In this document: positions 51,179 to 60,174 of the stretch, piece after piece
How the letters are laid out: every line of letters begins with the position of its first letter
Numbering within the stretch: the stretch's first letter is position 1
Source: Streptomyces sp. NBC_00510
GTDB lineage: Bacteria > Actinomycetota > Actinomycetes > Streptomycetales > Streptomycetaceae
DNA length: 64,000 nucleotides
NCBI GenBank assembly: GCA_036013505.1
Contig: CP107851.1
Location: 9,720,001-9,784,000, forward strand
Reading direction: 5' to 3'
The notes under the pieces: generated by a model
Told to the model about the DNA's origin: nothing
The model's database searches: none
What the model saw: the letters and a program-made list of their open reading frames with translations, nothing else
Program-made: the position numbers and the translations under genes

Positions 51179-51648
51179 CCGGTGCGTCCAGTCCGAGTCG
51201 GTATCCGCGGGCGCCTCCCGTGGTCCCGCAGGATGGACGCGCGGGCCTACTTCGGCTTCGCCGTCGGCGGCGTCCTCCCCGCGGCCCGGCCCGGCCCGGC
51301 GCCGACGTCAGGATCGCGGCAATTCTTGAGCACATCTATCGCGACTGATCAAGAGGCGACTACTTTCTGTCTATCCTCTCGACAACGCACTCTTCGATCC
51401 AGCGAGGAACGACGCTCGGGTGGGGAGCGCATGTGCCTTCCCCAGCATTGGTCCGCGAGAGGGTCCGCCGACTCCGTCGGCGGACCCTCGGAAAGGTCGA
51501 TGCAAATTGTTCGGCCGCCATCGGATAGCCGTTGCTGTGTCAATGGATGTGGTGCCGCTGGCACAACGACTCTTGCTCGGCAATCAGGACATTGTCCGGT
51601 TGTTAGAACAGCCGAATTCGATGATCTGCAAGAACAAGCCGGCGGTGG
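51179..51648. other. Intergenic region with an isolated strong hairpin
   Basis: No gene is supported. Base composition falls below that of the flanking genes from about 51310 on. The hairpin described next is the only clear structure. Confidence 0.35.
51459..51489. terminator. Strong hairpin downstream of the SDR gene
   Basis: A perfect 14-bp stem (51459-51472 with 51476-51489) with a 3-base loop lies 160 bp beyond the SDR stop and 280 bp beyond the DUF6233 stop. It could end either converging transcript. Confidence 0.65.
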
Positions 51649-52404
51649 TCAGCAGCTGAAACCGCCGTCGACCGGAAGGCTGGCTCCGGTGATGAATGCA
51701 GCCTCCGGCCCGACGAGGAAGGAGACGGCGGCGGCAATCTCCTCGGGGCGCCCGAACCGCCCCATCGGGGTGAGTGATGTGACGAACGAGGCATCTTCCG
51801 CATCAGCTGGGTTCATATCGGTGTCTATCGCGCCGGGCTGAATCGCGTTGACGGTGATGCCGCGTGGGGCGAGATCGCGCGCCCAGCCCTTGGTGTAGGT
51901 GACGACCGCAGCCTTCGTCGCCAGATAGTCGGAGAGACCAGGGAAAGGCACCCTGGTGGTGGCGGATCCATTGGAGGCGATGGAGACGATCCGCCCTCCC
52001 GTCGTCAGGAGGGGCGCCGCGGCGACCACCGTACTGACAACGGATTGAAGGTTGATGGCCAACTGTCGGTCGAATTGGTTCTGGTCGCGATCCGGCGCGT
52101 CGACTGTTCCCGTGACATGAACTCCCGCATTATTGACAAGGATGTCGAGTCGACCGAAGTGATCGGCGACTCGGCGGACGAGATGCTGTGCTCGTGCGGG
52201 GTCGGCCTGGTCAGCCTGGACAGCCAATCCGCGACGGCCGGTTGCTTCGATGGCCGCGAGGGTCTTCTTGCCCTTCTCAGGGTCGGCCGCGTAACTGAAT
52301 GCCACGTCGGCGCCATCAGCCGCGAGCCTTGCGGCAATGGCTGCCCCCATCCCGCGCGAGCCGCCTGTCACCAGGGCGACTTGACCTGTGAGCTTCTGAT
52401 GCAT
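51649..52404 (-). CDS. SDR-family oxidoreductase
   Basis: The 251-residue enzyme has the classical short-chain dehydrogenase layout: cofactor motif ALVTGGSRGMGAAIAARLAA near residue 11, DILVNNAGVHVTGT, the catalytic Ser in IVSIASNGSA, the YxxxK pair in SDYLATKAAVVTYTKGWARD, and GITVNAIQPGAIDTDM. It is cytoplasmic and NAD(P)-dependent. ATG 52404 has GAGGGC upstream; 52422 is an alternative. It is divergent from an XRE-type regulator by 239 bp, a pairing seen often in actinomycetes. Confidence 0.92.
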   Translation of the reverse strand: MHQKLTGQVALVTGGSRGMGAAIAARLAADGADVAFSYAADPEKGKKTLAAIEATGRRGLAVQADQADPARAQHLVRRVADHFGRLDILVNNAGVHVTGTVDAPDRDQNQFDRQLAINLQSVVSTVVAAAPLLTTGGRIVSIASNGSATTRVPFPGLSDYLATKAAVVTYTKGWARDLAPRGITVNAIQPGAIDTDMNPADAEDASFVTSLTPMGRFGRPEEIAAAVSFLVGPEAAFITGASLPVDGGFSC

Positions 52405-52643
52405 GAGTGCCCTCACAATCATTTACTGCAGTTCGGTGGGACAAGTGCCAGCGTGCTCACACATGTGCCACGCAGCATCGCGGCGCGGCGACAATCTCGT
52501 CGGCGACGGGTCCGCGTGACGCAGGTGGGCCGCTTGGTCATGTGCAAGAGACTGGCCCAACAGGTGGGTGCGGCGCCTCACCACGTTGTGGGTACCCATG
52601 GGGTGGGTTGGCTGTCCCGAGGGTGGAAGCGCAGGATGGGGGC

Positions 52644-53471
52644 ATGAGCGAGCAGCGAAACATGGAACTCGGCGACTTCCTGCGGTCGCGGCGGGCGGCG
52701 CTGACCCCTGCCGAGTTGGATATTCCGACATACGGGACAGTTCGGCGGGTTCCGGGTCTGCGGCGCGAGGAGGTGGCTTTGCTCGCGGGTGTGAGTGTGA
52801 ATTACTACGCCCGCATCGAGCAGGGAGAAAGCCACCAAATTTCCGAATCTGTAATGGAAGCGATCGCCAACGCGCTGCGCCTCAAAGACAACGAACGACT
52901 TCACCTGCTGCGCCTGGCCTCACCCGGGCAATTCGCCCAACGAGACCTCGGGCCCGAAAAGATCCGCGACTCGTTGCTCGCACTGGTCGGGAGCAACAGT
53001 GAGCAAGCGGCACTGGTCGTCGGACGACATATGGACCTGCTCGGCGCGAACCGGCTCGGCTATGCGCTCTTCGGCCTAACTCAGGGGCAGCGGGTCAACC
53101 TGGCCAAACAGGTGGTCCTCGAACCAGCGATGCGCGACCTCATGGTCAACTGGGCCGACCAGGTCCGGGATGTTGCTGCCTACCTGCGAATGGCCACCAC
53201 TGACATGTCTAACGACACTCAGCTTGCCGAGTTGATCGGTGAGCTGAGCATTAAGAGTTCGGAGTTCTCCCGATTCTGGGCCGCCCACCCAGTCAGTCGA
53301 TGTACGCACGGAGTGTACGAGATCGACCATCCAATGGTCGGCCGCCTGACTCTGAACGAGGAAACTTTGGAAGTGGGGGAGAATTCCGGGCAGCGCGTCG
53401 TCTTCCTCGGCGCCGCACACGGCTCCGATTCTGCGCAACGCCTGCGACTGCTGGACTCCCTGATCTCTTAG
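52644..53471 (+). CDS. XRE-type regulator with MmyB-like ligand domain
   Basis: The 275-residue protein has an N-terminal HTH_31-type unit (ELGDFLRSRRAALTPAELDI, RRVPGLRREEVALLAGVSVN, YYARIEQGES) and a C-terminal MmyB-like PAS-fold ligand domain (MDLLGANRLGYALFGLTQGQ, HGVYEIDHPMVGRLTLNEET). AGGATGGGGG precedes the ATG. Its base composition is lower in GC than most of the window. It faces the SDR gene, which it probably controls in response to a small ligand. Confidence 0.92.
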   Translation: MSEQRNMELGDFLRSRRAALTPAELDIPTYGTVRRVPGLRREEVALLAGVSVNYYARIEQGESHQISESVMEAIANALRLKDNERLHLLRLASPGQFAQRDLGPEKIRDSLLALVGSNSEQAALVVGRHMDLLGANRLGYALFGLTQGQRVNLAKQVVLEPAMRDLMVNWADQVRDVAAYLRMATTDMSNDTQLAELIGELSIKSSEFSRFWAAHPVSRCTHGVYEIDHPMVGRLTLNEETLEVGENSGQRVVFLGAAHGSDSAQRLRLLDSLIS

Positions 53472-53733
53472 GCCTTCTATGAGACCTTGTCGAACCGTTT
53501 TGCCATCCCCTTGAGCAGGGGCAGGTCATCCTTTGAGGAGATTGTAAACTATCTATAAAGTTGTCCATGGCTATTCGCTGAACTAGTACTCCGGGAGACT
53601 GGCTTTCGCCCCCGCCCGTCTCCGGTGATCTCCGGGGCTGCGGTGCTCCCTCTTGGTGCCGTCGCCTACGGCATCAGGCGCGGTCTCGCGACGCGCGGCC
53701 GACCGTGTCCGGCCGCGCTCGTATTCGCTGTGG

Positions 53734-54093
53734 TCAGCCGGTCGGTACGGTGCGGCGGGAGCGGGTCAGCGCCCGGCGGCCGAGGAGGATGGCGATCAGT
53801 CCCAATGGGATGGCCGCGATGGCTCCGACGAGGCCGTTGCCGGTGCCGGGACCGCCGCTGGAAGTGGCCAGGTGCAGCACTGCCAGGATCGTGCCGGCCA
53901 GCCCCGCCGCCATGGCCGACATGGCGCCGGTGCGCGCGTTGCCGGTGCTGATCCGTGCGGCGGCACGGGCGAGGGCCAGCCAGCCGATGGCCACGCCGAC
54001 CAGCCCCACCCCGAGGGCCAGGTTGGCCCCCGTCCGCCCATCGCCGATGACTCCGCCCTCGGCAGCCGCCATCAAGACGTCTGATGCGCTCAT
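53734..54093 (-). CDS. DUF6223 family small membrane protein
   Basis: The 119-residue protein has three or four hydrophobic segments (ALGVGLVGVAIGWLALARAA, AMAAGLAGTILAVLHLA, GLVGAIAAIPLGLIAILLG) and a short positive C-terminus, matching DUF6223. The function is unknown. ATG 54093 has AAGGGGAGAG upstream; longer in-frame starts lack a site. It is divergent from a two-component system by 226 bp and could be its target. Confidence 0.75.
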   Translation of the reverse strand: MSASDVLMAAAEGGVIGDGRTGANLALGVGLVGVAIGWLALARAAARISTGNARTGAMSAMAAGLAGTILAVLHLATSSGGPGTGNGLVGAIAAIPLGLIAILLGRRALTRSRRTVPTG

Positions 54094-54118
54094 GTCTCTC
54101 CCCTTCTGCACGGCAATT

Positions 54119-54140
54119 TCAAGGTGTCGCTGTGCCTTGA
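54119..54140. promoter_or_regulatory. Palindrome upstream of the DUF6223 gene
   Basis: TCAAGG (54119-54124) and CCTTGA (54135-54140) form a 6-bp inverted repeat with a 10-base spacer, 26 bp before the DUF6223 start. It may be the binding site of the divergent response regulator. Confidence 0.35.
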
Positions 54141-54319
54141 GCATGTCTGCCGACCGCACCGCCGGTCGTCCAGCAGACGCAGGCACTTTGCGCTGCCGCC
54201 CGTGCCGCAGACGCCTGCTGCGGATGTGGCAGAAACCGTGTGGATACTGCGGGCGCGGTGGCGTCCCGCTCGTCCACGAGCGGGATTTGCCCGCAGCGAC
54301 ACCCGGTTAAGGTGCGCGC

Positions 54320-55447
54320 ATGACCAAAGGACGGTTCGGCGTCCCGGCCGGTGTCGGAGACTGGGCGATCGCCCTCGGTGTGGCGGCCCTGCTGCTGAGC
54401 ACCGGGCTGCCCAAGGCGCACCCCGGCACAAGCCCTGACGTGATCGGCTACGCGCTGCTGTCGGCCGGCGGCCTCGCGCTGGCCGCGCGTCGCCGCGCTC
54501 CGCTGACCGTCCTGGTCATTACCGGGCTGTGTGCGGTGGGGTATCAGGCGGCCGGCTTTGACGTGCTCTCCGTCCCGTACCTGGTCGCGGTGTACGGCGC
54601 GGTGCGGGCCGGGCACCGAGCCGTCACCGTGGCGGCGTCCGTGACCATGTTGGTCGCTCTTCAGCTCACTGCCCTGGTCTTCCACGACGGGCCTGCGGGC
54701 GAGGCGTTGGCACAGGCCCGCCACGTCCTCGAGGTTGCCTGGTTGATCGCCGCATTCGCCGCGGGGGAGGCGCTGCGGCAGGCCGAGCGACGGGCGGACG
54801 AAGCCGAGCGCACCCGGGAGGAGACCGCGCGGCGCCGTGCGGATGAGGAGCGGTTGCACATCGCGCGGGAGCTGCATGATTCGCTCACCCACCAGATCTC
54901 GATCATCAAGGTGCAGGCCGAGGTCGCCGTTCACGTCGCTCGTAGGCGAGGTGAACAGGTGTCCGAGGCCCTGCTGGCCATCCAGGAAGCCGGACGTGAG
55001 GCGACCCGGGAACTGCGCGCCACCCTGGAGGCGCTGCGTGATGACGACACCACCCCGCCCCGCGGGCTCGACCACATCCCGGAGCTGGTGGAGCAGGCGA
55101 ACAGCGCGGGCCTTGCGACGACGCTGACGATCGAGGGACCGCGGACCGACCTGCCGGCCGCGGTGGGCCGGACCGCCTACCGGATCGTTCAGGAGGCGCT
55201 GACCAACATCGCCCGGCACGCCTCCGCCGCGACCGCGTCGGTCCGCATCGACTATCGGGCCGACTCACTCGCCATCCAGGTCGATGACGACGGCAAGGCC
55301 ACGCCGGACACAGTGCCGAAGCACGGCCTGGGTCTGCTCGGCATGCGTGAACGCGTCACCGCCCTCGGCGGACGGCTGCTCGCGCAGCCGCGCAGCGAGC
55401 GCGGCTTCACCGTCCAAGCCGAACTCCCCCTGGACCACACCTCATGA
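54320..55447 (+). CDS. Sensor histidine kinase (NarL/UhpB type, HisKA_3)
   Basis: The 375-residue membrane kinase has about five N-terminal hydrophobic segments (residues ~10-150) with very short loops. A coiled coil with HisKA_3 phosphoacceptor follows in ERLHIARELHDSLTHQISII. The HATPase domain has YRIVQEALTNIARHASAATA (N box) and DDDGKATPDTVPKHGLGLLG followed by MRERV (G box). It phosphorylates the response regulator encoded immediately downstream with ATGA overlap. The lack of a large extracellular domain suggests sensing within the membrane, as in DesK/LiaS-like kinases. Confidence 0.93.
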   Translation: MTKGRFGVPAGVGDWAIALGVAALLLSTGLPKAHPGTSPDVIGYALLSAGGLALAARRRAPLTVLVITGLCAVGYQAAGFDVLSVPYLVAVYGAVRAGHRAVTVAASVTMLVALQLTALVFHDGPAGEALAQARHVLEVAWLIAAFAAGEALRQAERRADEAERTREETARRRADEERLHIARELHDSLTHQISIIKVQAEVAVHVARRRGEQVSEALLAIQEAGREATRELRATLEALRDDDTTPPRGLDHIPELVEQANSAGLATTLTIEGPRTDLPAAVGRTAYRIVQEALTNIARHASAATASVRIDYRADSLAIQVDDDGKATPDTVPKHGLGLLGMRERVTALGGRLLAQPRSERGFTVQAELPLDHTS

Positions 55448-56106
55448 TCCGTGTCCTGCTGGTCGACGACCAGCCGCTCATTCGCAGCGGATTCCGCGCA
55501 CTCCTCGACCTCGAAGACGACATCGAGGTGGTGGCCGAGGCCGCCGACGGCGCGGAGGGCCTGGCGCTGACCGAACAGCACCTGCCCGACGTCGTGCTGA
55601 TTGATATCCAGATGCCGGTCGTCGACGGCATCGAGGCCACCCGGCGCATCGCCGCGGACCCGGCCCTGGCTCAGGTGCACGTGGTCATCGTCACCAACTA
55701 CGGGATGGACGAGTACATCCTGGACGCGCTGCGTGCCGGCGCCGCCGGTTTCCTCGTGAAGGACATCGTGCCGGACGACTTCGTGCACGCTGTGCGTGTC
55801 GCCGCCCGCGGTGACGCGCTGCTCGCGCCGTCCATCACCCGCAAGCTGATCAACCGTTACGTTACCCAGCCGATCTCCGCCGTCGCCGACACCGGCTTGG
55901 CCGAATTGACCGGCCGCGAACGCGAGGCCGTCGTCCTGGTCGCGCAGGGGCTGTCCAACGACCAGATCGCCGACCGAATGGTGATCAGCCCGCTGACGGC
56001 GAAGACCCACATCAACCGGGCCATGACCAAGCTCCACACCCGCGACCGCGCCCAACTCGTGGTACTGGCCTACGAATCCGGCCTCATTGCTCCGCGCAAC
56101 TCCTGA
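55444..56106 (+). CDS. NarL/LuxR-family response regulator
   Basis: The 220-residue protein has a receiver domain with the acidic pair VDDQ at residues 8-10, the phosphoacceptor Asp in VVLIDIQMPVVDG near residue 53, VTNYG and LVKD. The C-terminal LuxR-type HTH is LTGREREAVVLVAQGLSNDQ followed by IADRMVISPLTAKTHI. It is translationally coupled to the kinase and probably binds as a dimer to inverted repeats. A candidate site lies upstream of the DUF6223 gene. Confidence 0.94.
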   Translation: MIRVLLVDDQPLIRSGFRALLDLEDDIEVVAEAADGAEGLALTEQHLPDVVLIDIQMPVVDGIEATRRIAADPALAQVHVVIVTNYGMDEYILDALRAGAAGFLVKDIVPDDFVHAVRVAARGDALLAPSITRKLINRYVTQPISAVADTGLAELTGREREAVVLVAQGLSNDQIADRMVISPLTAKTHINRAMTKLHTRDRAQLVVLAYESGLIAPRNS

Positions 56107-56165
56107 CGTGGAGGAGAGCATCCGGGCGGCGGCCAAACGCTAACGGGGCCGAACTGCCAGACGGG

Positions 56166-58511
56166 TTACCAGCCGGGTCGGGTGTCCCAGGGCGGTCCGC
56201 CGTGCTCGTGGCTCAGGCCCGGTGTCTGCCCGTTGTGGAGGTACGGAACGTCGGCCGTACCTCCGGGGGAGCGGGCCTCGCGGATCCAGGAGTCGGCCAG
56301 GCCGGTGGCGGTGGCGGCGGAGACGGGCTGCGCCGGTCCAGGCTCCGGCGTCGGCGTCTGGACGGGTACCGAGAGACTGCCGTAGCGCTCCATGCGCTGC
56401 CAGCGCAGCCGCGATCCCGCGGTCGCGGTCACGACCGATTGGATGACCACGAGGTACATCAGTTGGCGGTAGACGAACTGCTGCAGGGGCAGGCTCCACA
56501 GCGGACGGGAGCTTTCGCCATCGAGGCGGAAGGCGTAGAAGCCCATCGCGGCCTGGAGGGCCAGGAACGCCAGCCACAGTCCGAGGATGCGGAACGGGTC
56601 GAGGAAGATCAGCCCGTATACGGCGAAGATGTCGACGACCGGTGCCAGCAGTGGCAGCAGGACCTGAAAGAGCAGCAGATACACCAGGCCGCGCCGGCCC
56701 AGCTTGCCTGCCGCGCCGGACTGGACGAGGGCGCCCCGGTGCTTCCACATCGCCTGCAATGTTCCGTAGCACCAGCGGTAACGCTGCCGCCACAGCGCCC
56801 CGAGGGATGCGGGCGCCTCGGTCCAGGCGATCGCGTTCTCCTCGTAGACCACCCGCCAGCCGTCCCGGCACAGTGCCATGGTCAGGTCGGTGTCCTCGGC
56901 GAGCGTGGCGTCACTGACGCCGCCGACCCGGAGCAGCGCTTCACGCCGGAACGCACCGACGGCCCCGGGGACGGTGGGCATGCACTCGGCGAGATCGAAC
57001 AGCCGACGGTCGAGGTTGAAGCCGACGACGTACTCGATGTGCTGCCAACGGCCCAGCAGCCCGCCGCGGTTGATGACCTTGGCGTTGCCGGAGACGGCGC
57101 CCACCCGCGGGTCGGCGAGGGGTTGCACCAGCATGCGGACCGCATCGGGCTCGAAGACCGTGTCGCCGTCGACCATGACGAGCAGGTCGTGCGAGGCGGC
57201 GGCGATCCCGGTGTTGAGGGCCGCGGGTTTGCCGGCATTCGCCTGGCGGATGACGCGGACGTGGGGGAGACGCAGCGCTTCCACGAGGTCGGCCGTGCCG
57301 TCCGTGGAGCCGTCGTCCACCACGATGACCTCGACGGGGTGGTCGGAGGCAAGCAGCGAACGGACCGCGGCCTCGATGCCTGCGCTCTCGTTGTAGGCGG
57401 GCACGATCACGCTGACGGGCGCGGTGACCGGGTGCCCCCACGCGGTGCCGCGCCGGCGGATGTGACGCCGGGCGGCGAACAGCACCGCACCGGCGCGCAA
57501 CAGCGCGAGCGCTCCGGCCGCGTACAGCAGCCAGCCGAGAATGCGCAGCGCCCACGCGCTGCCGTCGAGTGCCGCGATGAGGCCGAGGCCCAGCCAGTGG
57601 TCCTTGGCCGCGACCGGCTTGACGGCCGTCGGGACGTCCGCGGCGGCACCGACGGTCGTCACGGTGAAACCGCGGGCGGCGAGCTTCGGCAGCAGCCGGT
57701 CGAGGGCGGCGACGGTCTGGGCCCGGTTCCCGCCGCCGTCGTGCATGAGCAGGATCTGGCCGGCGGTCCCGTGAGGCAGGGAGTTGGACACGATCCGGTC
57801 CGCCCCCGGCCGCTGCCAGTCCTGGCTGTCGAGCGTGCTCAGTACGGTCAGGTAGCCATCCGCTCCGGCCGCCCGGATCGCCTCCCAATCCTGGTTGTCC
57901 AGGGCTTCGTTGGTGGAGGAGTACGGCGGGCGCAGCAGCGAGCTGGTGTTTCCGGTGGCTCCGGCCAGCATCAGCTGGGCCTCACGCAGCTCGAGCGAGC
58001 GCTGCCAGGGAGGGATGCCCGCGAGATCGGCGTGCGTGAAGGTGTGGACGCCGAGCTGATGCCCCTCGGCGAGAATGCGCCGGACCACCTCCGGGTGCGC
58101 GGCGACCTCGGTGCCGACGACGAAGAAGGTGGCGTGGACGTGGTGGCGTCGCAGCACGTCCAGGATCTTCGGCGTCCACGTCGGGTCAGGGCCGTCGTCG
58201 AAGGTGAGGGCGATGGTGTGCGGCCGGGGGCGGGCGGTGCGGGGCGTGGCCGCCGCGCTGTCGATCACCGGACCGCCGTGGGTGACGCCGGCGGGCACGT
58301 GGTCGGAAGGGCCACCGGCCGATGCGGAGTCATCGCTGATGCCGAACGTGTGCTGCGTGTAGCCCTGGATGAGCAGGGCCGCGCTGAGCGTCAGGACGAG
58401 CACCGTCAGCAGCAGCCAGTGGGTGCGCAGCGGCGCGTTGCGGGCGACTCCCCGACGGTCACCCCGCCTGCGGGAACGAGGGGTAGCGGCGTGGGTGTGG
58501 GCGTGCGACAT
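56166..58511 (-). CDS. Polysaccharide deacetylase - family 2 glycosyltransferase fusion (MatB-like)
   Basis: The 781-residue membrane protein has one N-terminal anchor (HWLLLTVLVLTLSAALLIQG). A NodB deacetylase domain follows with LTFDDGPDP (Asp105, Asp106) and HTFTH (His156, His160) as metal ligands. A GT2 processive transferase domain follows with VSVIVPAYNESAGIEAAV, DDGSTDGTADL, DGDTVFEP, LAEDTDLTMALC and QRYRW, flanked by several membrane segments. The two activities would make and partly deacetylate a beta-linked GlcNAc polymer, as proposed for Streptomyces MatAB in mycelial aggregation. ATG 58511 is used; the site before it is weak. The small upstream gene is its probable partner. Confidence 0.9.
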   Translation of the reverse strand: MSHAHTHAATPRSRRRGDRRGVARNAPLRTHWLLLTVLVLTLSAALLIQGYTQHTFGISDDSASAGGPSDHVPAGVTHGGPVIDSAAATPRTARPRPHTIALTFDDGPDPTWTPKILDVLRRHHVHATFFVVGTEVAAHPEVVRRILAEGHQLGVHTFTHADLAGIPPWQRSLELREAQLMLAGATGNTSSLLRPPYSSTNEALDNQDWEAIRAAGADGYLTVLSTLDSQDWQRPGADRIVSNSLPHGTAGQILLMHDGGGNRAQTVAALDRLLPKLAARGFTVTTVGAAADVPTAVKPVAAKDHWLGLGLIAALDGSAWALRILGWLLYAAGALALLRAGAVLFAARRHIRRRGTAWGHPVTAPVSVIVPAYNESAGIEAAVRSLLASDHPVEVIVVDDGSTDGTADLVEALRLPHVRVIRQANAGKPAALNTGIAAASHDLLVMVDGDTVFEPDAVRMLVQPLADPRVGAVSGNAKVINRGGLLGRWQHIEYVVGFNLDRRLFDLAECMPTVPGAVGAFRREALLRVGGVSDATLAEDTDLTMALCRDGWRVVYEENAIAWTEAPASLGALWRQRYRWCYGTLQAMWKHRGALVQSGAAGKLGRRGLVYLLLFQVLLPLLAPVVDIFAVYGLIFLDPFRILGLWLAFLALQAAMGFYAFRLDGESSRPLWSLPLQQFVYRQLMYLVVIQSVVTATAGSRLRWQRMERYGSLSVPVQTPTPEPGPAQPVSAATATGLADSWIREARSPGGTADVPYLHNGQTPGLSHEHGGPPWDTRPGW

Positions 58512-58548
58512 CGGGGGACTCTCTTCGACGGCGGATCGGCTGCCCGGG

Positions 58549-59085
58549 TCAGGGGCGGCCGCCGCCAGTGCTGTGGGCCGGGGCGGGGTGAGTGGCCGTG
58601 CTCTTGCCGTGGGTCGCCTGGGCAGCCGGTGGCGTCGTCGCGGCGGAGGGCTTGGCGCTGGGCGCCGAGGCCGGAGGCGTGGTGACCGCCACAGCGGTCG
58701 CCGTGGCGGCCGGCGCCGGACGGGCATCGGCTCCGGTCGTGCTGGTCCCCGCACGGCTGGGTCGCGCGCTGCCCTGGCTGCTCACCGAGGTCGGTGAGCC
58801 CCGGTCGGGCCCGGAGACGCCGGGTCCCGAGACACCCGGGCGGTGGTCGGACGCGGGGAGCGGAAGATACGGCGCGGAGACCGTCGGACCCCCGAGGGCG
58901 GCGCTCAGCAGCAGGGCGACGTACGCGCCGGCGGGCAGAGCCAGCAGCCAGCCGAGTCGGCGCACCCGCCGTTGCCGCCGACCGGAAGGGTCGACGAAGA
59001 CAGGTCGCGTGGCGGCGGTCTCGCGGGGCGCGCCGTGACGCGCCCGGCTTCGGGACGCCGTATCGGAACGGGGGCTGGTCTGCAC
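58549..59085 (-). CDS. Single-pass membrane protein with Pro/Ala/Thr-rich outer region
   Basis: The 178-residue protein has a basic N-terminal cytoplasmic part (RRQRRVRRLG), one membrane segment (WLLALPAGAYVALLLSAALG) and a long disordered outer region rich in Ala, Pro, Ser and Thr. It ends 37 bp before the deacetylase-glycosyltransferase gene on the same strand, so it is probably co-transcribed and helps polymer synthesis, possibly in the role of MatA. The GTG start has no good ribosome-binding site. Similarity to MatA rests on context. Confidence 0.6.
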   Translation of the reverse strand: MQTSPRSDTASRSRARHGAPRETAATRPVFVDPSGRRQRRVRRLGWLLALPAGAYVALLLSAALGGPTVSAPYLPLPASDHRPGVSGPGVSGPDRGSPTSVSSQGSARPSRAGTSTTGADARPAPAATATAVAVTTPPASAPSAKPSAATTPPAAQATHGKSTATHPAPAHSTGGGRP

Positions 59086-59274
59086 GAACGCGGAGGATAC
59101 AGCTCGGCCGACCGCACAGCGACCGTCCTATTATTTCCGGAAAGTCATATCCGAAAGCGGTCAACGAGCCCCATCAGCTTCGTCATGCCCAGGCACGATC
59201 CGACCCATCGTGTGGGCGCAGAGCCCTAGGCCGTGTATCGAAAGTGGATCTTGAGTGCTGGATGATCACGGTTC

Positions 59275-60150
59275 ATGGGTCGGGGAGATCGTACGGACGA
59301 GCAGTGGGCGGTGTTGGAGCCGTTGTTGCCGAAAGGAATGAAGGCGGGGTGGCCGCCGGTCTGGCCGCGACGGCGGCTGATCGACGGCATACGGTTTCGG
59401 GTCCGGACCGGTGTTCCGTGGCGGGACGTGCCTGTCGAGTACGGGCCGTGGGGCCGGGTCTACGACCTGTTCCGCCGATGGCAGCGGGACGGCACCTGGC
59501 ACCGCGTCCTGACCCGGCTCCAGTCTCTGGCCGATGCGAAGGGTGCGATCACGTGGGACCTGAGCGTCGACTCCACGGTCTGCCGTGCCCATCAGCATGC
59601 GGCCGGGGCCCGGAAGCGGGGTGACCTGCAGAAGGAACCACCGGGTGGCCTGTTCACCGAGCCTGGTGATCACGGGCTGGGAAGGTCGCGCGGCGGATTC
59701 ACCACCAAGCTGCACCTGGCCGTCGAGCAAGGTCAGAAGCCCATGTCGATCGTGGTGACGGCTGGACAGCGCGGGGACTCGCCGCAGTTCGAACCCGTAC
59801 TGAAGAAGGTCCGTGTGCCCCGCATCGGGCCGGGCCGGCCACGTGTCCGCCCTGATCGCGTGCGGGCGGACAGGGCGTATGCCTCCCGCAAGAACCGCGG
59901 CTACCTGCGCCGCCGCGGGATCCGCTGCACCATCCCCGACAAGGCCGACCAGGCGCGCAACCACAGGAAGCGAGGCTCGCACGGTGGCAGGCCACCGCAT
60001 TTCGACCCGGTCGACCACCGCGAGCGTCATGCAGTCGAGTGCGGGATCAACCGCCTCAAAAGACACCGCGCCGTCGCCACCCGGTACGACAAGCTCGCGG
60101 TCCGCTACGAGGCCACTGTCCTCGTAGCGGCCATCAACGAGTGGCTGTGA
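59275..60150 (+). CDS. IS5-family transposase, apparently intact
   Basis: The 291-residue protein is a single-frame IS5-type DDE transposase: RTDEQWAVLEPLLPKGMKAG and WPRRRLIDGIRFRVRTGVPW at the N-terminus, then the first Asp in WDLSVDSTVCRAHQH, the second in VRADRAYASRKNRGYLRRRG, and the Glu in HAVECGINRLKRHRAVATRY. It starts 46 bp inside the left inverted repeat and has no internal stop, in contrast to the other transposases in this window. It is probably active. Confidence 0.93.
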   Translation: MGRGDRTDEQWAVLEPLLPKGMKAGWPPVWPRRRLIDGIRFRVRTGVPWRDVPVEYGPWGRVYDLFRRWQRDGTWHRVLTRLQSLADAKGAITWDLSVDSTVCRAHQHAAGARKRGDLQKEPPGGLFTEPGDHGLGRSRGGFTTKLHLAVEQGQKPMSIVVTAGQRGDSPQFEPVLKKVRVPRIGPGRPRVRPDRVRADRAYASRKNRGYLRRRGIRCTIPDKADQARNHRKRGSHGGRPPHFDPVDHRERHAVECGINRLKRHRAVATRYDKLAVRYEATVLVAAINEWL

Positions 60151-60174
60151 TCGGCACGCTTCGCCCGCGGCAGT

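Noticed and set aside
56202..58685. An 827-residue plus-strand frame opposite the deacetylase-glycosyltransferase gene
   Set aside because: The minus strand encodes complete NodB and GT2 motifs. The opposite frame is a GC-driven mirror rich in Arg, Gly, Val and Asp.
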